Shown piece after piece: positions 24,665 through 33,914 of a stretch of 64,000 nt of DNA. Position numbers and translations under genes: made by a program. This DNA comes from WQXF01 sp031552825. GTDB taxonomy: Bacteria > Bacillota > Clostridia > Christensenellales > Aristaeellaceae. The notes below the pieces were generated by a model. It did no database searches. It was not told where the DNA came from and saw nothing but the letters and a program-made list of their open reading frames with translations. The number at the start of each line of letters is the position of its first letter. The stretch's first letter is position 1. Where the stretch lies: the NCBI GenBank assembly GCA_031552825.1, contig JAVBMD010000025.1, positions 9,050-73,049 of the forward strand, given 5' to 3'.

Positions 24665-25561
24665 ATGCTGCTTGTTGATACCCATTGCGATACGCTCTAC
24701 ATGCGCGCGCTGGAGCCCAAATGGACGCCCTGCGTGACGGCGGATCATCTTCGCGCCGGCGGTGTCGCGCTGCAGGTTTGCGCCCTATGGGCAGGCCCGG
24801 AAGGCCCGGCCGGAGACCCCTACGGCAACGCGCAAGCCGAGCTGGCGGTTTGGCGGGAACTGCAGGAACAGGGCTGGCGCGCGGTGGAGGATCCTTCGGA
24901 GGCCACCGGCGGCGAGGTAACGGCGATGCTGTCCATCGAGGGCGGCGAGGTGTTCGGCGAGGACATTGCCCGCGTGCAGGAGTTTCGCGATTACGGTGTG
25001 CGCATGGTAGCGCTGACGTGGAACTTTGAAAACGCCATCGGCCACCCGGCCATAAAAGGGGCGGAGGGCGGCATCAAGCCCTTCGGCTGGCAGGTGCTGG
25101 CGGAAATGGCGCGGCTGGGCATGGCCGCCGACGTATCGCATTTAAACGAGCGGGGTTTCTTCGATTTAATCGAACGGTACGAAAAGCCGCCGATGGCTTC
25201 GCACTCCTGCTGCGCCGCGCTGCGCCCGCACTTCCGCAATCTCACCGACGCGCAAATTCGCGCGCTCATCGAGCGCGGCGGCTGGATTGGCATCAACTTC
25301 TTCAGTACCTTTCTGGTGGAGGAGGGCGACGCGTCGATCGCCGACATTGCGCGCCACATCGACCACATCGCCCAGTTGGGCGGCGCGGCCAACGTCGGCT
25401 TCGGTTCGGACTTCGACGGCATCGAGCGGGCGCCAGTGGATTTGCAGCATCCCGGCATGTTCCCCAAGCTGCTGGACGCGTTGCGGGCGCGAGGATACGA
25501 CGAAGCTGCGGTGCGCGGCATCGCCGGGGAAAACTTCCTCCGGTATTACGAGCGGCTGTAA
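24665..25561 (+). CDS. Membrane dipeptidase family protein (M19)
   Basis: A 298-residue zinc peptidase of the renal dipeptidase family. It has DTHCDTLY at the N-terminus (first metal-binding His and Asp), SIEGGEVF (bridging Glu), a MAADVSHLNERGFFDL segment with a metal-binding His, ASHSCCAALRPHFRNLTD, and GFGSDFDG near the C-terminus. These enzymes hydrolyse dipeptides, often with D-residues at the C-terminal position. There is no signal peptide, so it is cytoplasmic. AGGAGAAAA precedes the ATG. It shares a convergent terminator zone with the alkyltransferase gene. Confidence 0.92.
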   Translation: MLLVDTHCDTLYMRALEPKWTPCVTADHLRAGGVALQVCALWAGPEGPAGDPYGNAQAELAVWRELQEQGWRAVEDPSEATGGEVTAMLSIEGGEVFGEDIARVQEFRDYGVRMVALTWNFENAIGHPAIKGAEGGIKPFGWQVLAEMARLGMAADVSHLNERGFFDLIERYEKPPMASHSCCAALRPHFRNLTDAQIRALIERGGWIGINFFSTFLVEEGDASIADIARHIDHIAQLGGAANVGFGSDFDGIERAPVDLQHPGMFPKLLDALRARGYDEAAVRGIAGENFLRYYERL

Positions 25562-25569
25562 AGCTGAAA

Positions 25570-25599
25570 CGCCAAGGCGGTTGCCTTGGCGCTTTTTTT
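25570..25599 (+). terminator. Rho-independent terminator
   Basis: CGCCAAGGC pairs with GCCTTGGCG around GGTT, followed by seven T. Confidence 0.9.
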
Positions 25600-25918
25600 A
25601 CGGCTTATGCAGGCAGCGCGCTAGATCGACGCGCCCGTTGGGCAGAAAGGGTATGCCTTCGCCGCGCAACAGCTCGTGCTGGAATCCCGGCGCGCCGAAC
25701 GCATCGCCAGGCGCGAGGCCGCCCTGCGCATTGACGACGCGATGACAGGGCAGCGCAAGACGCTCCGGCGCGAGCCGCATCGCCGAACCCACGACCTTGG
25801 CGGCGCGCGGCCGACCCAGCGCCAGCGCGATTTGGCCATAGGTCATCACCCGGCCGGGCGGGATGGTGGCGGCCAGCGCATACACTTGGTCATAAAAGGA
25901 AGGAGATTTTATCGGCAT
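25598..25918 (-). CDS. MGMT-family DNA alkyltransferase-like protein
   Basis: A 106-residue protein equal to the C-terminal DNA-binding half of O6-methylguanine-DNA methyltransferase. The helix-turn-helix (VMTYGQIALALGRP) and the active-site motif LPCHRVVNAQGGL are intact, with the acceptor Cys, unlike ATL proteins that have Trp there. The N-terminal domain of full enzymes is absent. It may repair alkylated guanine or flag it for excision repair. The ATG at 25918 follows GGGGAGAG. Its end overlaps the terminator of the convergent M19 gene. Confidence 0.85.
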   Translation of the reverse strand: MPIKSPSFYDQVYALAATIPPGRVMTYGQIALALGRPRAAKVVGSAMRLAPERLALPCHRVVNAQGGLAPGDAFGAPGFQHELLRGEGIPFLPNGRVDLARCLHKP

Positions 25919-26229
25919 GGGCGCGCTCTCCCCGCATAATAGATTTGCGCATGGCCATACTAGCTGTGGGGCGCGCGGCAGGAAGATGCCGCGACTTGGG
26001 GAAATCTTTTTGAACGGGCGCTTGTCACAAGCTTTGTCGCTTTGGCGGCACATGCCCCTCTCAAAGCAACCTCAGGCAGCAGACGAGAAGGAATGTCACC
26101 TTTCATGGTTCATCCTTTGTTAAGTCAAAAAGCAGCCCCGGGAGATGGCGTCATGCCATCTCTCTTTTTTATGACATGTTGCCTTGCTTCGCGTGTTCAC
26201 AAAGTCTGCGATAGACCATCTTCAGGAGG
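25919..26229. other. Intergenic region with orphan terminator and a 48-codon reading frame
   Basis: This 311-bp gap holds a plus-strand terminator (26142-26170) although no plus-strand gene lies upstream of it after the M19 terminator. On the minus strand a 48-codon frame (26106-25960) starts MKGDIPSRLLPEV behind AAAGGATG. Either a small plus-strand RNA, a small peptide gene, or the remains of a dispersed repeat would explain the layout. I cannot choose between them. Confidence 0.4.
26142..26170 (+). terminator. Orphan plus-strand terminator
   Basis: GAGATGGC pairs with GCCATCTC around GTCAT, then TC and six T. No plus-strand gene precedes it directly. Confidence 0.75.
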
Positions 26230-27837
26230 CTACCAAGACTCGATGCCCCTTAGCAGCTCGTTTTCTCGCAGGGTACTCACGCGGGTAAAGGTATCGCGCG
26301 TTATTAGCGCGCCGTTGCGGAAGTAGAGGCACATGAACGGCGCGTCGCTGACAAATAGGTGCTGTACCTCGCTCATCGTGTCGCGGTAGCCGGATTCGCT
26401 TGATTGGGCACGCAGCTTCTTGATGAGCTCGATCATGGTTTCGTTGCGGTAGCGGCAGTAGTTGGTGGTGATGGCGGTGAACATAAAGCCCGGATCGGGC
26501 ACGACGTCCAGATTCATGCCGACCAGCGCCAAATCGAAATTGCCCGCGGTCAGCCGCTCCTTGACGCGGCCATAGGTGACGCTGTCCACGGTGGTTTCGA
26601 TGCCGACGACCGATAGCATCGATTGAATGGCGCCGGCGGCATTGCTGCGCACGCTGCCGCCGGGCTCTTCGTACAGCAGGATATTGAGCTTGAGTATCGT
26701 CGGCGTGCCTTCGATGGTGCGCACGCGCTTGCCGTCCGGGTTGAGCTGCCAACCGGCACGGTCCAGCAGCTCGCGCGCCACGGCGGGATTGAATTCTTCC
26801 CCGGTGGCGGTGCCATCGAAAAGCCACGTGCCTGGGGCGATCGGCGTTATGGCCGGGGTGGCCATGCCTTGATAGATCTGCTTGACCAACTCATTGCGGT
26901 CGATGGCGGCGGTGATGGCGGTGCGCACCAGCGGATCCTTCAGGATCCCCTTTTTCTCATTGTGGTGCATGAGCAGCATCTCCAACTGGCGCGTGCGGTA
27001 AGACAGCGAGAAGGAGCGCAGGCTGCCGCTATAGCGCGTGGCCGACATCGAGCGGGTCATCGTGGCGCTGATCTCTCCGGAATCAAAGGCATCGAGCGCG
27101 CGGTCTGTATTGGGGTAGATGTTGGCCATAATGTTTTTTACGTTGGGCTGTGCGCCGGACCACCAGCCCGGCCATGCGCTGAGCCAGATCCGGTTGCCGG
27201 GCTCGTATTGCTCGATCTTGTAGGGGCCGGTTCCGGCGGGCATCGCCTGCTCAACCTCGTCGGCGGGCAGCACGGGAAAGGTCATCGCGTTGAGCAGGCC
27301 ATAATAACCGCGCGCGGCGGTGATTTGCACGGTGAGATCGTCCACCGCTTTCCAAGTGCCAAAGCCGATGTAAGCTTCGAGCAGATTGGCGTAGAGGCCG
27401 CGTTCCTCGGCGGGAAGCTCGCTCTTGCCTTCCTCGTCATAGCCGCCCAGCGCGGCGATCCGATCCAGCGTCGCGCATACGTCTTTGGCGGTGAGCGGGT
27501 TGCCGTTGTGAAAGGTAACGCCGGGGCGCAGGTGGAAAATCCACTTTTTGCTGCCCTCGCTGGGGGCGTCCCAAGAGGAGGCTAGGCCGGGCTGCGGGTG
27601 CTCATCATCGTCGAGCGTTACCAAGCTTTCATAGCACAGGTTGAGCAGGTTGAGCGGGTCGCGCTCGCGCATCGAAAGCGGAAAGAGCGCCAAGTCATTG
27701 CTGGCGACGATGCCGATGAGCAGCGAATCGATCAGGGGGGCGTTGCTGGCCGCCGCCATCGCCGGCGCGAGCGCCAGCAGCGGCAGGAGCAGCAGTGCGA
27801 CGAAGCGTCGCGCGCGGTTAGCGTTGTGTTGATGCAT
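26230..27837 (-). CDS. Extracellular solute-binding protein, family 5 (peptide type)
   Basis: A 535-residue exported binding protein of the DppA/OppA class: signal peptide (about 1-30, ending AMAAAS), then LLNLCYESLVTLDDDE, WIFHLRPGVTFHNGNPLTAKDV (family signature), GTGPYKIEQYEPGNRI, and a closing lobe with FDLALVGMN. Such proteins deliver peptides or nickel to ABC importers. No lipobox is seen and no permease or ATPase gene lies near, so its transporter is elsewhere or it acts as a sensor-type receptor. ATG 27837 is preceded by AAGGAGG and overlaps the end of the transglycosylase gene by 20 bp. Confidence 0.88.
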   Translation of the reverse strand: MHQHNANRARRFVALLLLPLLALAPAMAAASNAPLIDSLLIGIVASNDLALFPLSMRERDPLNLLNLCYESLVTLDDDEHPQPGLASSWDAPSEGSKKWIFHLRPGVTFHNGNPLTAKDVCATLDRIAALGGYDEEGKSELPAEERGLYANLLEAYIGFGTWKAVDDLTVQITAARGYYGLLNAMTFPVLPADEVEQAMPAGTGPYKIEQYEPGNRIWLSAWPGWWSGAQPNVKNIMANIYPNTDRALDAFDSGEISATMTRSMSATRYSGSLRSFSLSYRTRQLEMLLMHHNEKKGILKDPLVRTAITAAIDRNELVKQIYQGMATPAITPIAPGTWLFDGTATGEEFNPAVARELLDRAGWQLNPDGKRVRTIEGTPTILKLNILLYEEPGGSVRSNAAGAIQSMLSVVGIETTVDSVTYGRVKERLTAGNFDLALVGMNLDVVPDPGFMFTAITTNYCRYRNETMIELIKKLRAQSSESGYRDTMSEVQHLFVSDAPFMCLYFRNGALITRDTFTRVSTLRENELLRGIESW

Positions 27838-28756
27838 AGGCGTCCTCCTTGGCAGCGGTGCTGTAGTAGCGTCTTTGGTAGACCTGCTGGGCGCGCAGCA
27901 CGCGCTCGGCGTAAAGCGCGGTGTCGTTGGTGGCGATGGTTTGCAGCGTGACGCCGTCGGGGCTGTAGGCCGGATTGCGAAGCCACGCATCCACGTTGCC
28001 CTGTCCGGCGTGGTAAGCGCAGATAATCTTGAGCGCATCCCCGTCAAAGCGGTTGGACAGATACCCCAGATACCAGCAGCCGAAGCGGATGTTTGTCTCC
28101 GGATCGAACATCATATCGAAGGTGTAATTTTCAATGTCGCCAAACTTTTCGGAGATCCACTCAGCGGTGTCGGGCATGAGCTGCATGAGCCCGCGCGCGC
28201 TCTTGTAGGATTCCGCATCGGGTTTGTAGCTGGATTCGATGAGCACGATCGACGCCACCAGCGAGGGATCCAGCGCGTAGAAAGCGGCGTATTGATCGAT
28301 GATCTCCCGGTACTTGAGCGGGTGCGCGTCCAGCTCATCCTGCTCGGCGGCAATGCGCTTGCGCTCGGCCTCGCGATGGAGGTAGTCTCGGTACATTTGG
28401 CGGCCGATCAGGCCGGTGGCGATGAGCACGATGAGCATCGGCACGATCACCAGCGCCCATTTGACCGGCTCGGTGAGGACGCGCTTGCGGCGCTCGGCGC
28501 GCTCCCTCGGCTCGGCCTCGGTGCGATGCTCGGTGCGCCGAGGCGTCGGCGCAGGGGGCGAGGCGGGAGGCATCGGCATGCGCGGCATCGCCTGCTGCGG
28601 CGTGAGGCGCGAGGGCTGCGGCTGCGGCACAGGCTGTCGAGCGGGGCGTTCGACCGGTTCCGGCGGCGCGGCCATCGCCTCCTCGGCGCGCTTGCGGCTG
28701 CGGAACTTTCGCTCCGGTGCCCCGGGGGTTCTGCGCGGATCAGGGGGATTTTGCAT
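27818..28756 (-). CDS. Membrane-anchored lytic transglycosylase (SLT family)
   Basis: A 312-residue protein: a Pro/Arg-rich cytoplasmic region (about 1-105), one membrane helix (about 107-128), then an extracellular SLT domain with SIVLIESSYKPDAESYKSA (catalytic Glu in the ES motif), RGLMQLMPDTAEW, NIRFGCWYLGYL and CAYHAGQGNVDAWL. These enzymes cut the glycan strand of peptidoglycan to leave 1,6-anhydro ends. The long disordered cytoplasmic arm is unusual and may contact a division or wall-synthesis complex. ATG 28756 overlaps coaE by 17 bp; AGGCAGGTG lies ahead. Confidence 0.9.
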   Translation of the reverse strand: MQNPPDPRRTPGAPERKFRSRKRAEEAMAAPPEPVERPARQPVPQPQPSRLTPQQAMPRMPMPPASPPAPTPRRTEHRTEAEPRERAERRKRVLTEPVKWALVIVPMLIVLIATGLIGRQMYRDYLHREAERKRIAAEQDELDAHPLKYREIIDQYAAFYALDPSLVASIVLIESSYKPDAESYKSARGLMQLMPDTAEWISEKFGDIENYTFDMMFDPETNIRFGCWYLGYLSNRFDGDALKIICAYHAGQGNVDAWLRNPAYSPDGVTLQTIATNDTALYAERVLRAQQVYQRRYYSTAAKEDAYASTQR

Positions 28757-29360
28757 GCAGGGCACCTGCCTTTCGTATCGTTCGCGCCCAAGCGGCGCGC
28801 ACGGCGGCGGCTACTTCCTCTTGGGACGCGGCGGTGTCGATGCGCACCTGCGCGCGCATGAGCTTATCTTGCAGCGGCCACTGGCTGTCGATGCGCGCCT
28901 GTGCTTCGGCTTCGCCGAGGCCGTCCCGCGCCATCAGGCGGCGCAGCTGTTCCCCGGGCGGGAGCGCCGTCACCCAGATTTCATCGACGCGGGCGTCGTA
29001 GCCGGTTTCGAACAACAGCGGAATCTCCAGCACGGCGGCAGGGCAGCCCTGCGCAGCCAGCGCTTGGCATTGCGCTTCGAGCCGCGCGTATACCAGCGGA
29101 TGCAGCAGCGCGTTGAGATCGGCGCGCGCCTCGGCGTCGTTGAACACCAACATGCCTAGCGCGCGGCGGTTTAGCATATCGCCTTCGAACACCGCGTCGC
29201 CAAAACGCGCGCGCAGCAGGGGCAGCGCCGCGCCGCCCGGCGCGGTCAGCGCACGCGAGAGCGCGTCGGCATCGATCACCGGCGCGCCCAGCTTGCGCAG
29301 CTCGGCGGCCACCGTGGATTTTCCGCTGGCGATACCGCCGGTCAGCCCGACCTTGTACAT
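28740..29360 (-). CDS. coaE: Dephospho-CoA kinase
   Basis: A 206-residue CoaE catalysing the last step of coenzyme A synthesis. It has Walker A GLTGGIASGKSTV, VIDADALSRAL, the CoaE-typical HPLVYARLE and LEIPLLFETGYD. Length is normal. It lies downstream of polA by 55 bp, a pairing common in bacteria (polA-coaE), and its 3' end overlaps the transglycosylase gene, giving the operon polA-coaE-slt-binding protein. Confidence 0.95.
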   Translation of the reverse strand: MYKVGLTGGIASGKSTVAAELRKLGAPVIDADALSRALTAPGGAALPLLRARFGDAVFEGDMLNRRALGMLVFNDAEARADLNALLHPLVYARLEAQCQALAAQGCPAAVLEIPLLFETGYDARVDEIWVTALPPGEQLRRLMARDGLGEAEAQARIDSQWPLQDKLMRAQVRIDTAASQEEVAAAVRAAWARTIRKAGALHAKSP

Positions 29361-29415
29361 GCAATAAAGCTCCTAAACATCAAACGATGAAACGCCAGCG
29401 ATTCATGCTTGGCAA

Positions 29416-32004
29416 TCACTTGGTTTCGTACCAGCTATGCCCGGTGTGCACATCGGCCACCAGCGGTACCGACAGCGGCAACGCCTGTTCCATGCAGCGC
29501 TGCAAAATCGCGGCGGCCTGCTCGGCCTCCTCGGCAGGGCATTCGACGATCAGCTCATCGTGTACTTGCAAGATCAGCCGCGCCGCGAGCTTGGCTTCGG
29601 CCAACTGCTCCGCTACGCGCACCATCGCCAGTTTGATGACATCGGCGGCGGTACCTTGCACCGGCGTGTTCATCGCGGCGCGCTCGCCGAAGGAGCGGGT
29701 GTTGTAGTTGCTTGATTCCAGCTCCGGCAACGGGCGGCGGCGGCCCAGCAGCGTGCTGGAGTAGCCCTGCACCTTGCCCTGCGCGACGGCGCTGTCCATA
29801 TATCGGCGCACGCCGGGGTAGCGCGCGAAGTCGCGCTCGATAAAGCTGGCGGCTTCCCCGCGCGAGATGCCTAGGTTGCGCGCCAGCCCAAAGTCGCTGA
29901 TGCCATAGACGATGCCGAAGTTAACGGCCTTGGAGGCCGAGCGCATCGCCGAGGTGACTTGATCCATCGGCACGCCGTAGACCTCGGCGGCGGTGCGCGT
30001 GTGAATGTCCTGCCCGAGCAGGAAGGCCTCGGTCATGCCCGGATCGCCGGAGAGGTGCGCCAACAGCCGCAGCTCGATCTGCGAATAGTCGGCGTCGATC
30101 AGCAGCCAGCCGGGGCGGGGAATGAACACCCGGCGAATCTCGCGCCCCAACTCGGTGCGCACGGGGATGTTTTGCAGGTTTGGCTCGTTGGAGGAGATGC
30201 GGCCGGTGGCGGTGGCGGTTTGATCGAACCACGTATGCACACGGCCGGTGCTGTCGATCAGCTTGAGCAGACCCTCCACATACGTGCCTTGCAGCTTGGA
30301 GAGCCGCCGATAGTCCAGCAGCGGCGCGATGGCCGGATGTACGCCGACGAGGCCTTCCAGCGTTTCGGCATCGGTGGAGTAGCCGCTCTTGGTTTTGCGT
30401 CCGGCGGGCAAACCCAGCTTTTCGAACAGAATCTCGCCGAGCTGCTTGGGGCTGTTGAGGTTGAAGGCGGCCTCTCCGGTGTGGGCGTAGATTTCCTCGG
30501 TGAGCCGCCGGATCTCGAGGGAATAGGCCTCGCCCATGCGTGTCAGCTCGGCGCGGTCGACCTGAAAGCCGACGCGCTCCATGTCCAGCAGCACGTGCAT
30601 CAGCGGCATTTCGATGTCCTCATATAGGCTAAGCATTTCTTGCTCAGCCAGCTCGGCGCGCTGGCGTAGCGAGAGTTCCAGCAGCGCGGCGGCGTCGACG
30701 CTTGTTCCGCCGGGCAGCAGCGCTTCCGGCGCGTAGGACTTGGCCAGCGGGTTGAGCAGGTAAGCGGCCAGCATCGTATCCTCGCGCAGGCGCGCGCCGG
30801 AAACGTCGATCCCAGCGGCGGCCAGATCGGTGAGCAGGCGCTTTCCGTCGTGTACGCAGGGCGAAAAGGGAGGGCGCAGCAGCGGAGCCAGCGCCGCCAT
30901 CACCTGCACCGGATCCGGGCCGGGGGAGAGCAGATCGCCGCCGCCCAGCGGCACGCGGTAGCGCGTGCCTGCCTCGGTGGCCAGCGTCACGCAATCCAAG
31001 GTTTTATACAGCGCGATGCGGGCCGGGACGGTAGCTTCCGCCACCAGCTCGCGCACCGCCTCCGCCACGTCCGCTTCGTCTTCCAGCTCGCGCAGCGGCT
31101 GCCAGCGGACCTGTGCGGCGGGCTTAGCCTCGGGCGAGACGGCGCCGCTTTTCGGCAGCGCCTTGAGCAGCGAGGTGGCCTCGATTTCCTCAAAAAAAGC
31201 CGCAGCGCCCGAGAGGGTGCCTACGCGGCAATCCTCCCAGCTGCACTGCAGCGGTGCTTCGCGGGATATGGTGGCGATTTTTTTGCTGAGCAAGGCCAGC
31301 TCGCGGTGCTCCAACAGGCGCTCGCGCAGCTTGCCGGTCTGCTCCGCGTCGGCGCGATCCAGCGCCGCTTCCAGCGTGCCGTAGGCCGAGAGCAGCTTGA
31401 CGGCGGTCTTTTCGCCCACGCCAGGAACGCCGGGGATATTGTCGGAGGAATCGCCCATCAAACCTTTTAAATCCGGGACTTGGGCGGGGGTGACGCCGTA
31501 TTGCGCCAGCACGGTTTCCGGATCAAACTCGGTGGTATCGCTGACGCCGCGCTTGGTGTAGATCACATGGGTATGGTCGGTGACCAGCTGCAGCGCATCG
31601 CGGTCGCCGGTGACCAGCAGCATGCGGATGCCCTCGGCCTCGCCGCGCGCCGCCATGGTGCCGAGGATATCGTCGCCCTCGTAGCTGGGGCACTCCAAAA
31701 TGCGGATGCCCAGCGTGTCCAGCATGCGGCGCGCCAGCGGGAATTGTGGGCGCAGCAACTCGTCGGTAGGCTTGCGCCCGGCCTTGTACGCCGGAAAATC
31801 GGTATGGCGAAAGGTGGGGCCGTGCAGATCAAAAGCCACGGCGCAATAATCGGGCTTCACATCGGCCAGAATCTTGAGCAGCATGCGGGCAAAGCCATAG
31901 ACGGCGTTGGTGTGAACGCCGCCGGTGGTTTCCATATCGGGCAGCGCGTGAAACGCGCGGTGCATCAGGCTATTGCCGTCGATTACGACGCAGGTTTTTT
32001 GCAT
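29416..32004 (-). CDS. polA: DNA polymerase I
   Basis: An 862-residue Pol I for Okazaki fragment processing and repair. The 5'-3' exonuclease domain (1 to about 290) has VVIDGNSLMHRAF and the acidic cluster DRDALQLV. The middle domain (about 310-470) has the fold of the 3'-5' exonuclease but lacks the DxE and other metal acids, so proofreading should be absent, as in many Bacillota. The polymerase domain has motif A LLIDADYSQIELRLLAHLS, motif B SKAVNFGIVYGIS and motif C LQVHDELIVE. ATG 32004 follows GAAAGAGG; the upstream in-frame extension was rejected. Confidence 0.97.
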   Translation of the reverse strand: MQKTCVVIDGNSLMHRAFHALPDMETTGGVHTNAVYGFARMLLKILADVKPDYCAVAFDLHGPTFRHTDFPAYKAGRKPTDELLRPQFPLARRMLDTLGIRILECPSYEGDDILGTMAARGEAEGIRMLLVTGDRDALQLVTDHTHVIYTKRGVSDTTEFDPETVLAQYGVTPAQVPDLKGLMGDSSDNIPGVPGVGEKTAVKLLSAYGTLEAALDRADAEQTGKLRERLLEHRELALLSKKIATISREAPLQCSWEDCRVGTLSGAAAFFEEIEATSLLKALPKSGAVSPEAKPAAQVRWQPLRELEDEADVAEAVRELVAEATVPARIALYKTLDCVTLATEAGTRYRVPLGGGDLLSPGPDPVQVMAALAPLLRPPFSPCVHDGKRLLTDLAAAGIDVSGARLREDTMLAAYLLNPLAKSYAPEALLPGGTSVDAAALLELSLRQRAELAEQEMLSLYEDIEMPLMHVLLDMERVGFQVDRAELTRMGEAYSLEIRRLTEEIYAHTGEAAFNLNSPKQLGEILFEKLGLPAGRKTKSGYSTDAETLEGLVGVHPAIAPLLDYRRLSKLQGTYVEGLLKLIDSTGRVHTWFDQTATATGRISSNEPNLQNIPVRTELGREIRRVFIPRPGWLLIDADYSQIELRLLAHLSGDPGMTEAFLLGQDIHTRTAAEVYGVPMDQVTSAMRSASKAVNFGIVYGISDFGLARNLGISRGEAASFIERDFARYPGVRRYMDSAVAQGKVQGYSSTLLGRRRPLPELESSNYNTRSFGERAAMNTPVQGTAADVIKLAMVRVAEQLAEAKLAARLILQVHDELIVECPAEEAEQAAAILQRCMEQALPLSVPLVADVHTGHSWYETK

Positions 32005-32072
32005 AAGGAGGCCTCTTTCCCCAAGCGCTGCGCGGCGCATACCGACACATGCCTTGGTGTTCTGCCTCCCTT

Positions 32073-32102
32073 ATCATACCACAGGATGGGGAGAAAATGC
32101 AA
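32073..32102 (-). promoter_or_regulatory. Predicted polA operon promoter
   Basis: On the minus strand TTGCAT (32102-32097), 18-bp spacer, TATGAT (32078-32073) with TGG extension. Confidence 0.6.
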
Positions 32103-32105
32103 TTT

Positions 32106-33710
32106 TCAGGCCGGATTGCGCGGCCTTACCAGCGCCTCGGGCAGCCACTTGCGCAGACAGCGGCTCAGCGCGTCCAACTCCAGCGGTTTGGAGAGAAAGC
32201 CGTCGAATCCGTGATCCAGATACATGCGCTCGGCGCCCTCCACGGCGTTGGCGGTCAGCGCGATGATGGGCGTATGCACGGCGTCGCCATCGGCGGCGCG
32301 GATGCGCTGCATGGCCTCGATGCCATCCATGCCCGGCATCATTTGATCCATAAAGATTACGTCGTAAGGCTCTTGCTCGGCCAGTTCCACAGCCTGCGAG
32401 CCGCTCAGCGACAGCGCCGGTTGGATGTCAAACAGCCCCAGCACCGCCTCGGCTACCGAGAGGTTGATGTCGATATCGTCGACCACCAGTACGCGCGCGC
32501 CGGTGGCGCTGAACTCGTCCTGCGCGGTCAACTCACCCGGCCGGGGAATGACGGTATCATCATCCAGCGGCGCGCAAGGCAGTTCCAGCGAGAAAGTGGA
32601 GCCGGCGCCGTACTTGCTTTGCAGCCACAGCCTGCCGCCCATGAGCTGGCAAAGCCGGTTGCTGATGGCCAGTCCCAGCCCGGTGCCGGAGACATGCTTG
32701 CTTTTGCGCGCATCCAATTGTTCGAAGGGGCGAAACAGCCTTGCCTGATCCTCCTCGCGGATGCCGGTGCCGGTATCGCGCACATCGATGCGCAGCGTGT
32801 TGTTCTCCATCCAACCGGCGCGGAGCGTTACGCTGCCTTCGTCGGTATACTTGACGGCGTTGGAGAGCAGGTTGGTCAGCACTTGGCGGATGCGGTTTTC
32901 ATCGCCGAAGAGGGTGCGCGGCAGATCGTCGAAGGTTTCAAAGCGCAGCAATAGCTGCTTGCCTTCGCACTGCGGCGCGAACATGGTGTACAGCGAATGG
33001 AACAGTTCCCGCGGGCGGAAGGGGCGCTCGGCGATCACCAGCCGGTCGGATTCGATCTTGGAGAAATCCAGAATATCGTTGATAATGGTCAACAGCGCGC
33101 GTGAAGAGCTCTTGATATCGGTGATGGCCTTTTGTTGGCGCTCATCCAAGTTGCTGCGGCTGAGAATTTCTGCCATGCCGAGGATGGCGTTCATCGGCGT
33201 GCGGATCTCGTGCGAGATGGTGGCGAGGAAGTCGCTCTTCACGTTGCTGGCGGCTTCGGCGCGCTGCTTTTCCTGCACGTAGTCGGTCAGGTCGTGGAAC
33301 GAGGCGAGCGCGCCGCCGGATACGGGGATCAGCTCCATCGAGTAAAAGCGAGGATCCGTCGCGGTGCTCCAGCTGAGCCAGTCGCCCAGCGTCACGGCGC
33401 AGCGTTCGCGCAGCGCGGTTTCGATGGCGGCGTCCAGCTGCTCGCGCGGCGCGCCATCCAGCAGGCCGTCCAGCAGCTCCTGATAGGTGCGCCCCTTGAG
33501 GGCGGCCATCTGCGGCTTATCGGATAGTTCGAGAAAGGTTTGCGTACAGAGCACAAGGCGGCCTTCGTTGTCTAGTAGCAGCAGAATGTTGGGGTGCCCG
33601 TCCAGCAGGATGCTGATTTGCGCGCGCTGCTCGGCGTTTTCTAGCCGGAGGTACGCAAGCTCTTGCTCCAACGGATCCGGCAGCGGGGCGATGGGGGGCA
33701 TGCTGTTCAC
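32106..33710 (-). CDS. Hybrid sensor histidine kinase / response regulator
   Basis: A 534-residue cytoplasmic hybrid kinase. A coiled N-terminus leads to a PAS-like domain (about 30-150), then the H-box FLATISHEIRTPMNAILGMA, the ATPase domain (NLLSNAVKY, DTGTGI, GTGLGLAI) and a receiver domain (VLVVDDIDINLSVA, phospho-Asp in DVIFMDQMMPGMDG, Lys in SKPLE). No membrane helix or output domain is present, so it must pass phosphate on to another protein. The start is GTG 33710, supported by AGGAGG 7 nt upstream. Monocistronic; no phosphotransfer protein is nearby. Confidence 0.92.
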   Translation of the reverse strand: MNSMPPIAPLPDPLEQELAYLRLENAEQRAQISILLDGHPNILLLLDNEGRLVLCTQTFLELSDKPQMAALKGRTYQELLDGLLDGAPREQLDAAIETALRERCAVTLGDWLSWSTATDPRFYSMELIPVSGGALASFHDLTDYVQEKQRAEAASNVKSDFLATISHEIRTPMNAILGMAEILSRSNLDERQQKAITDIKSSSRALLTIINDILDFSKIESDRLVIAERPFRPRELFHSLYTMFAPQCEGKQLLLRFETFDDLPRTLFGDENRIRQVLTNLLSNAVKYTDEGSVTLRAGWMENNTLRIDVRDTGTGIREEDQARLFRPFEQLDARKSKHVSGTGLGLAISNRLCQLMGGRLWLQSKYGAGSTFSLELPCAPLDDDTVIPRPGELTAQDEFSATGARVLVVDDIDINLSVAEAVLGLFDIQPALSLSGSQAVELAEQEPYDVIFMDQMMPGMDGIEAMQRIRAADGDAVHTPIIALTANAVEGAERMYLDHGFDGFLSKPLELDALSRCLRKWLPEALVRPRNPA

Positions 33711-33914
33711 ACGGAAGCCTCCTTTCTCGTTGATCGGTTATGTAGAAAGATACATGAATTGTAACACGGTAAAACATGAAACAACATACGGTGTTCGTCT
33801 GAAAAACGGTCTTTTCGGATGATGAACGGCGTGCCTGTAAGAAATGGGACTAGCCGCTGTCATATTATCGCGCGTATACTATCAACAGGATTTTGTACGG
33901 GGGAGGGCAGGGCG

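Noticed and set aside
25919..26170. 6S RNA, SRP RNA or tmRNA
   Set aside because: None of the signature sequences of these RNAs was found; only the orphan terminator is suggestive.
29416..32004. polA as damaged because of lost exonuclease residues
   Set aside because: Loss of the 3'-5' exonuclease acids is normal in Pol I of many Bacillota and the polymerase motifs are intact.
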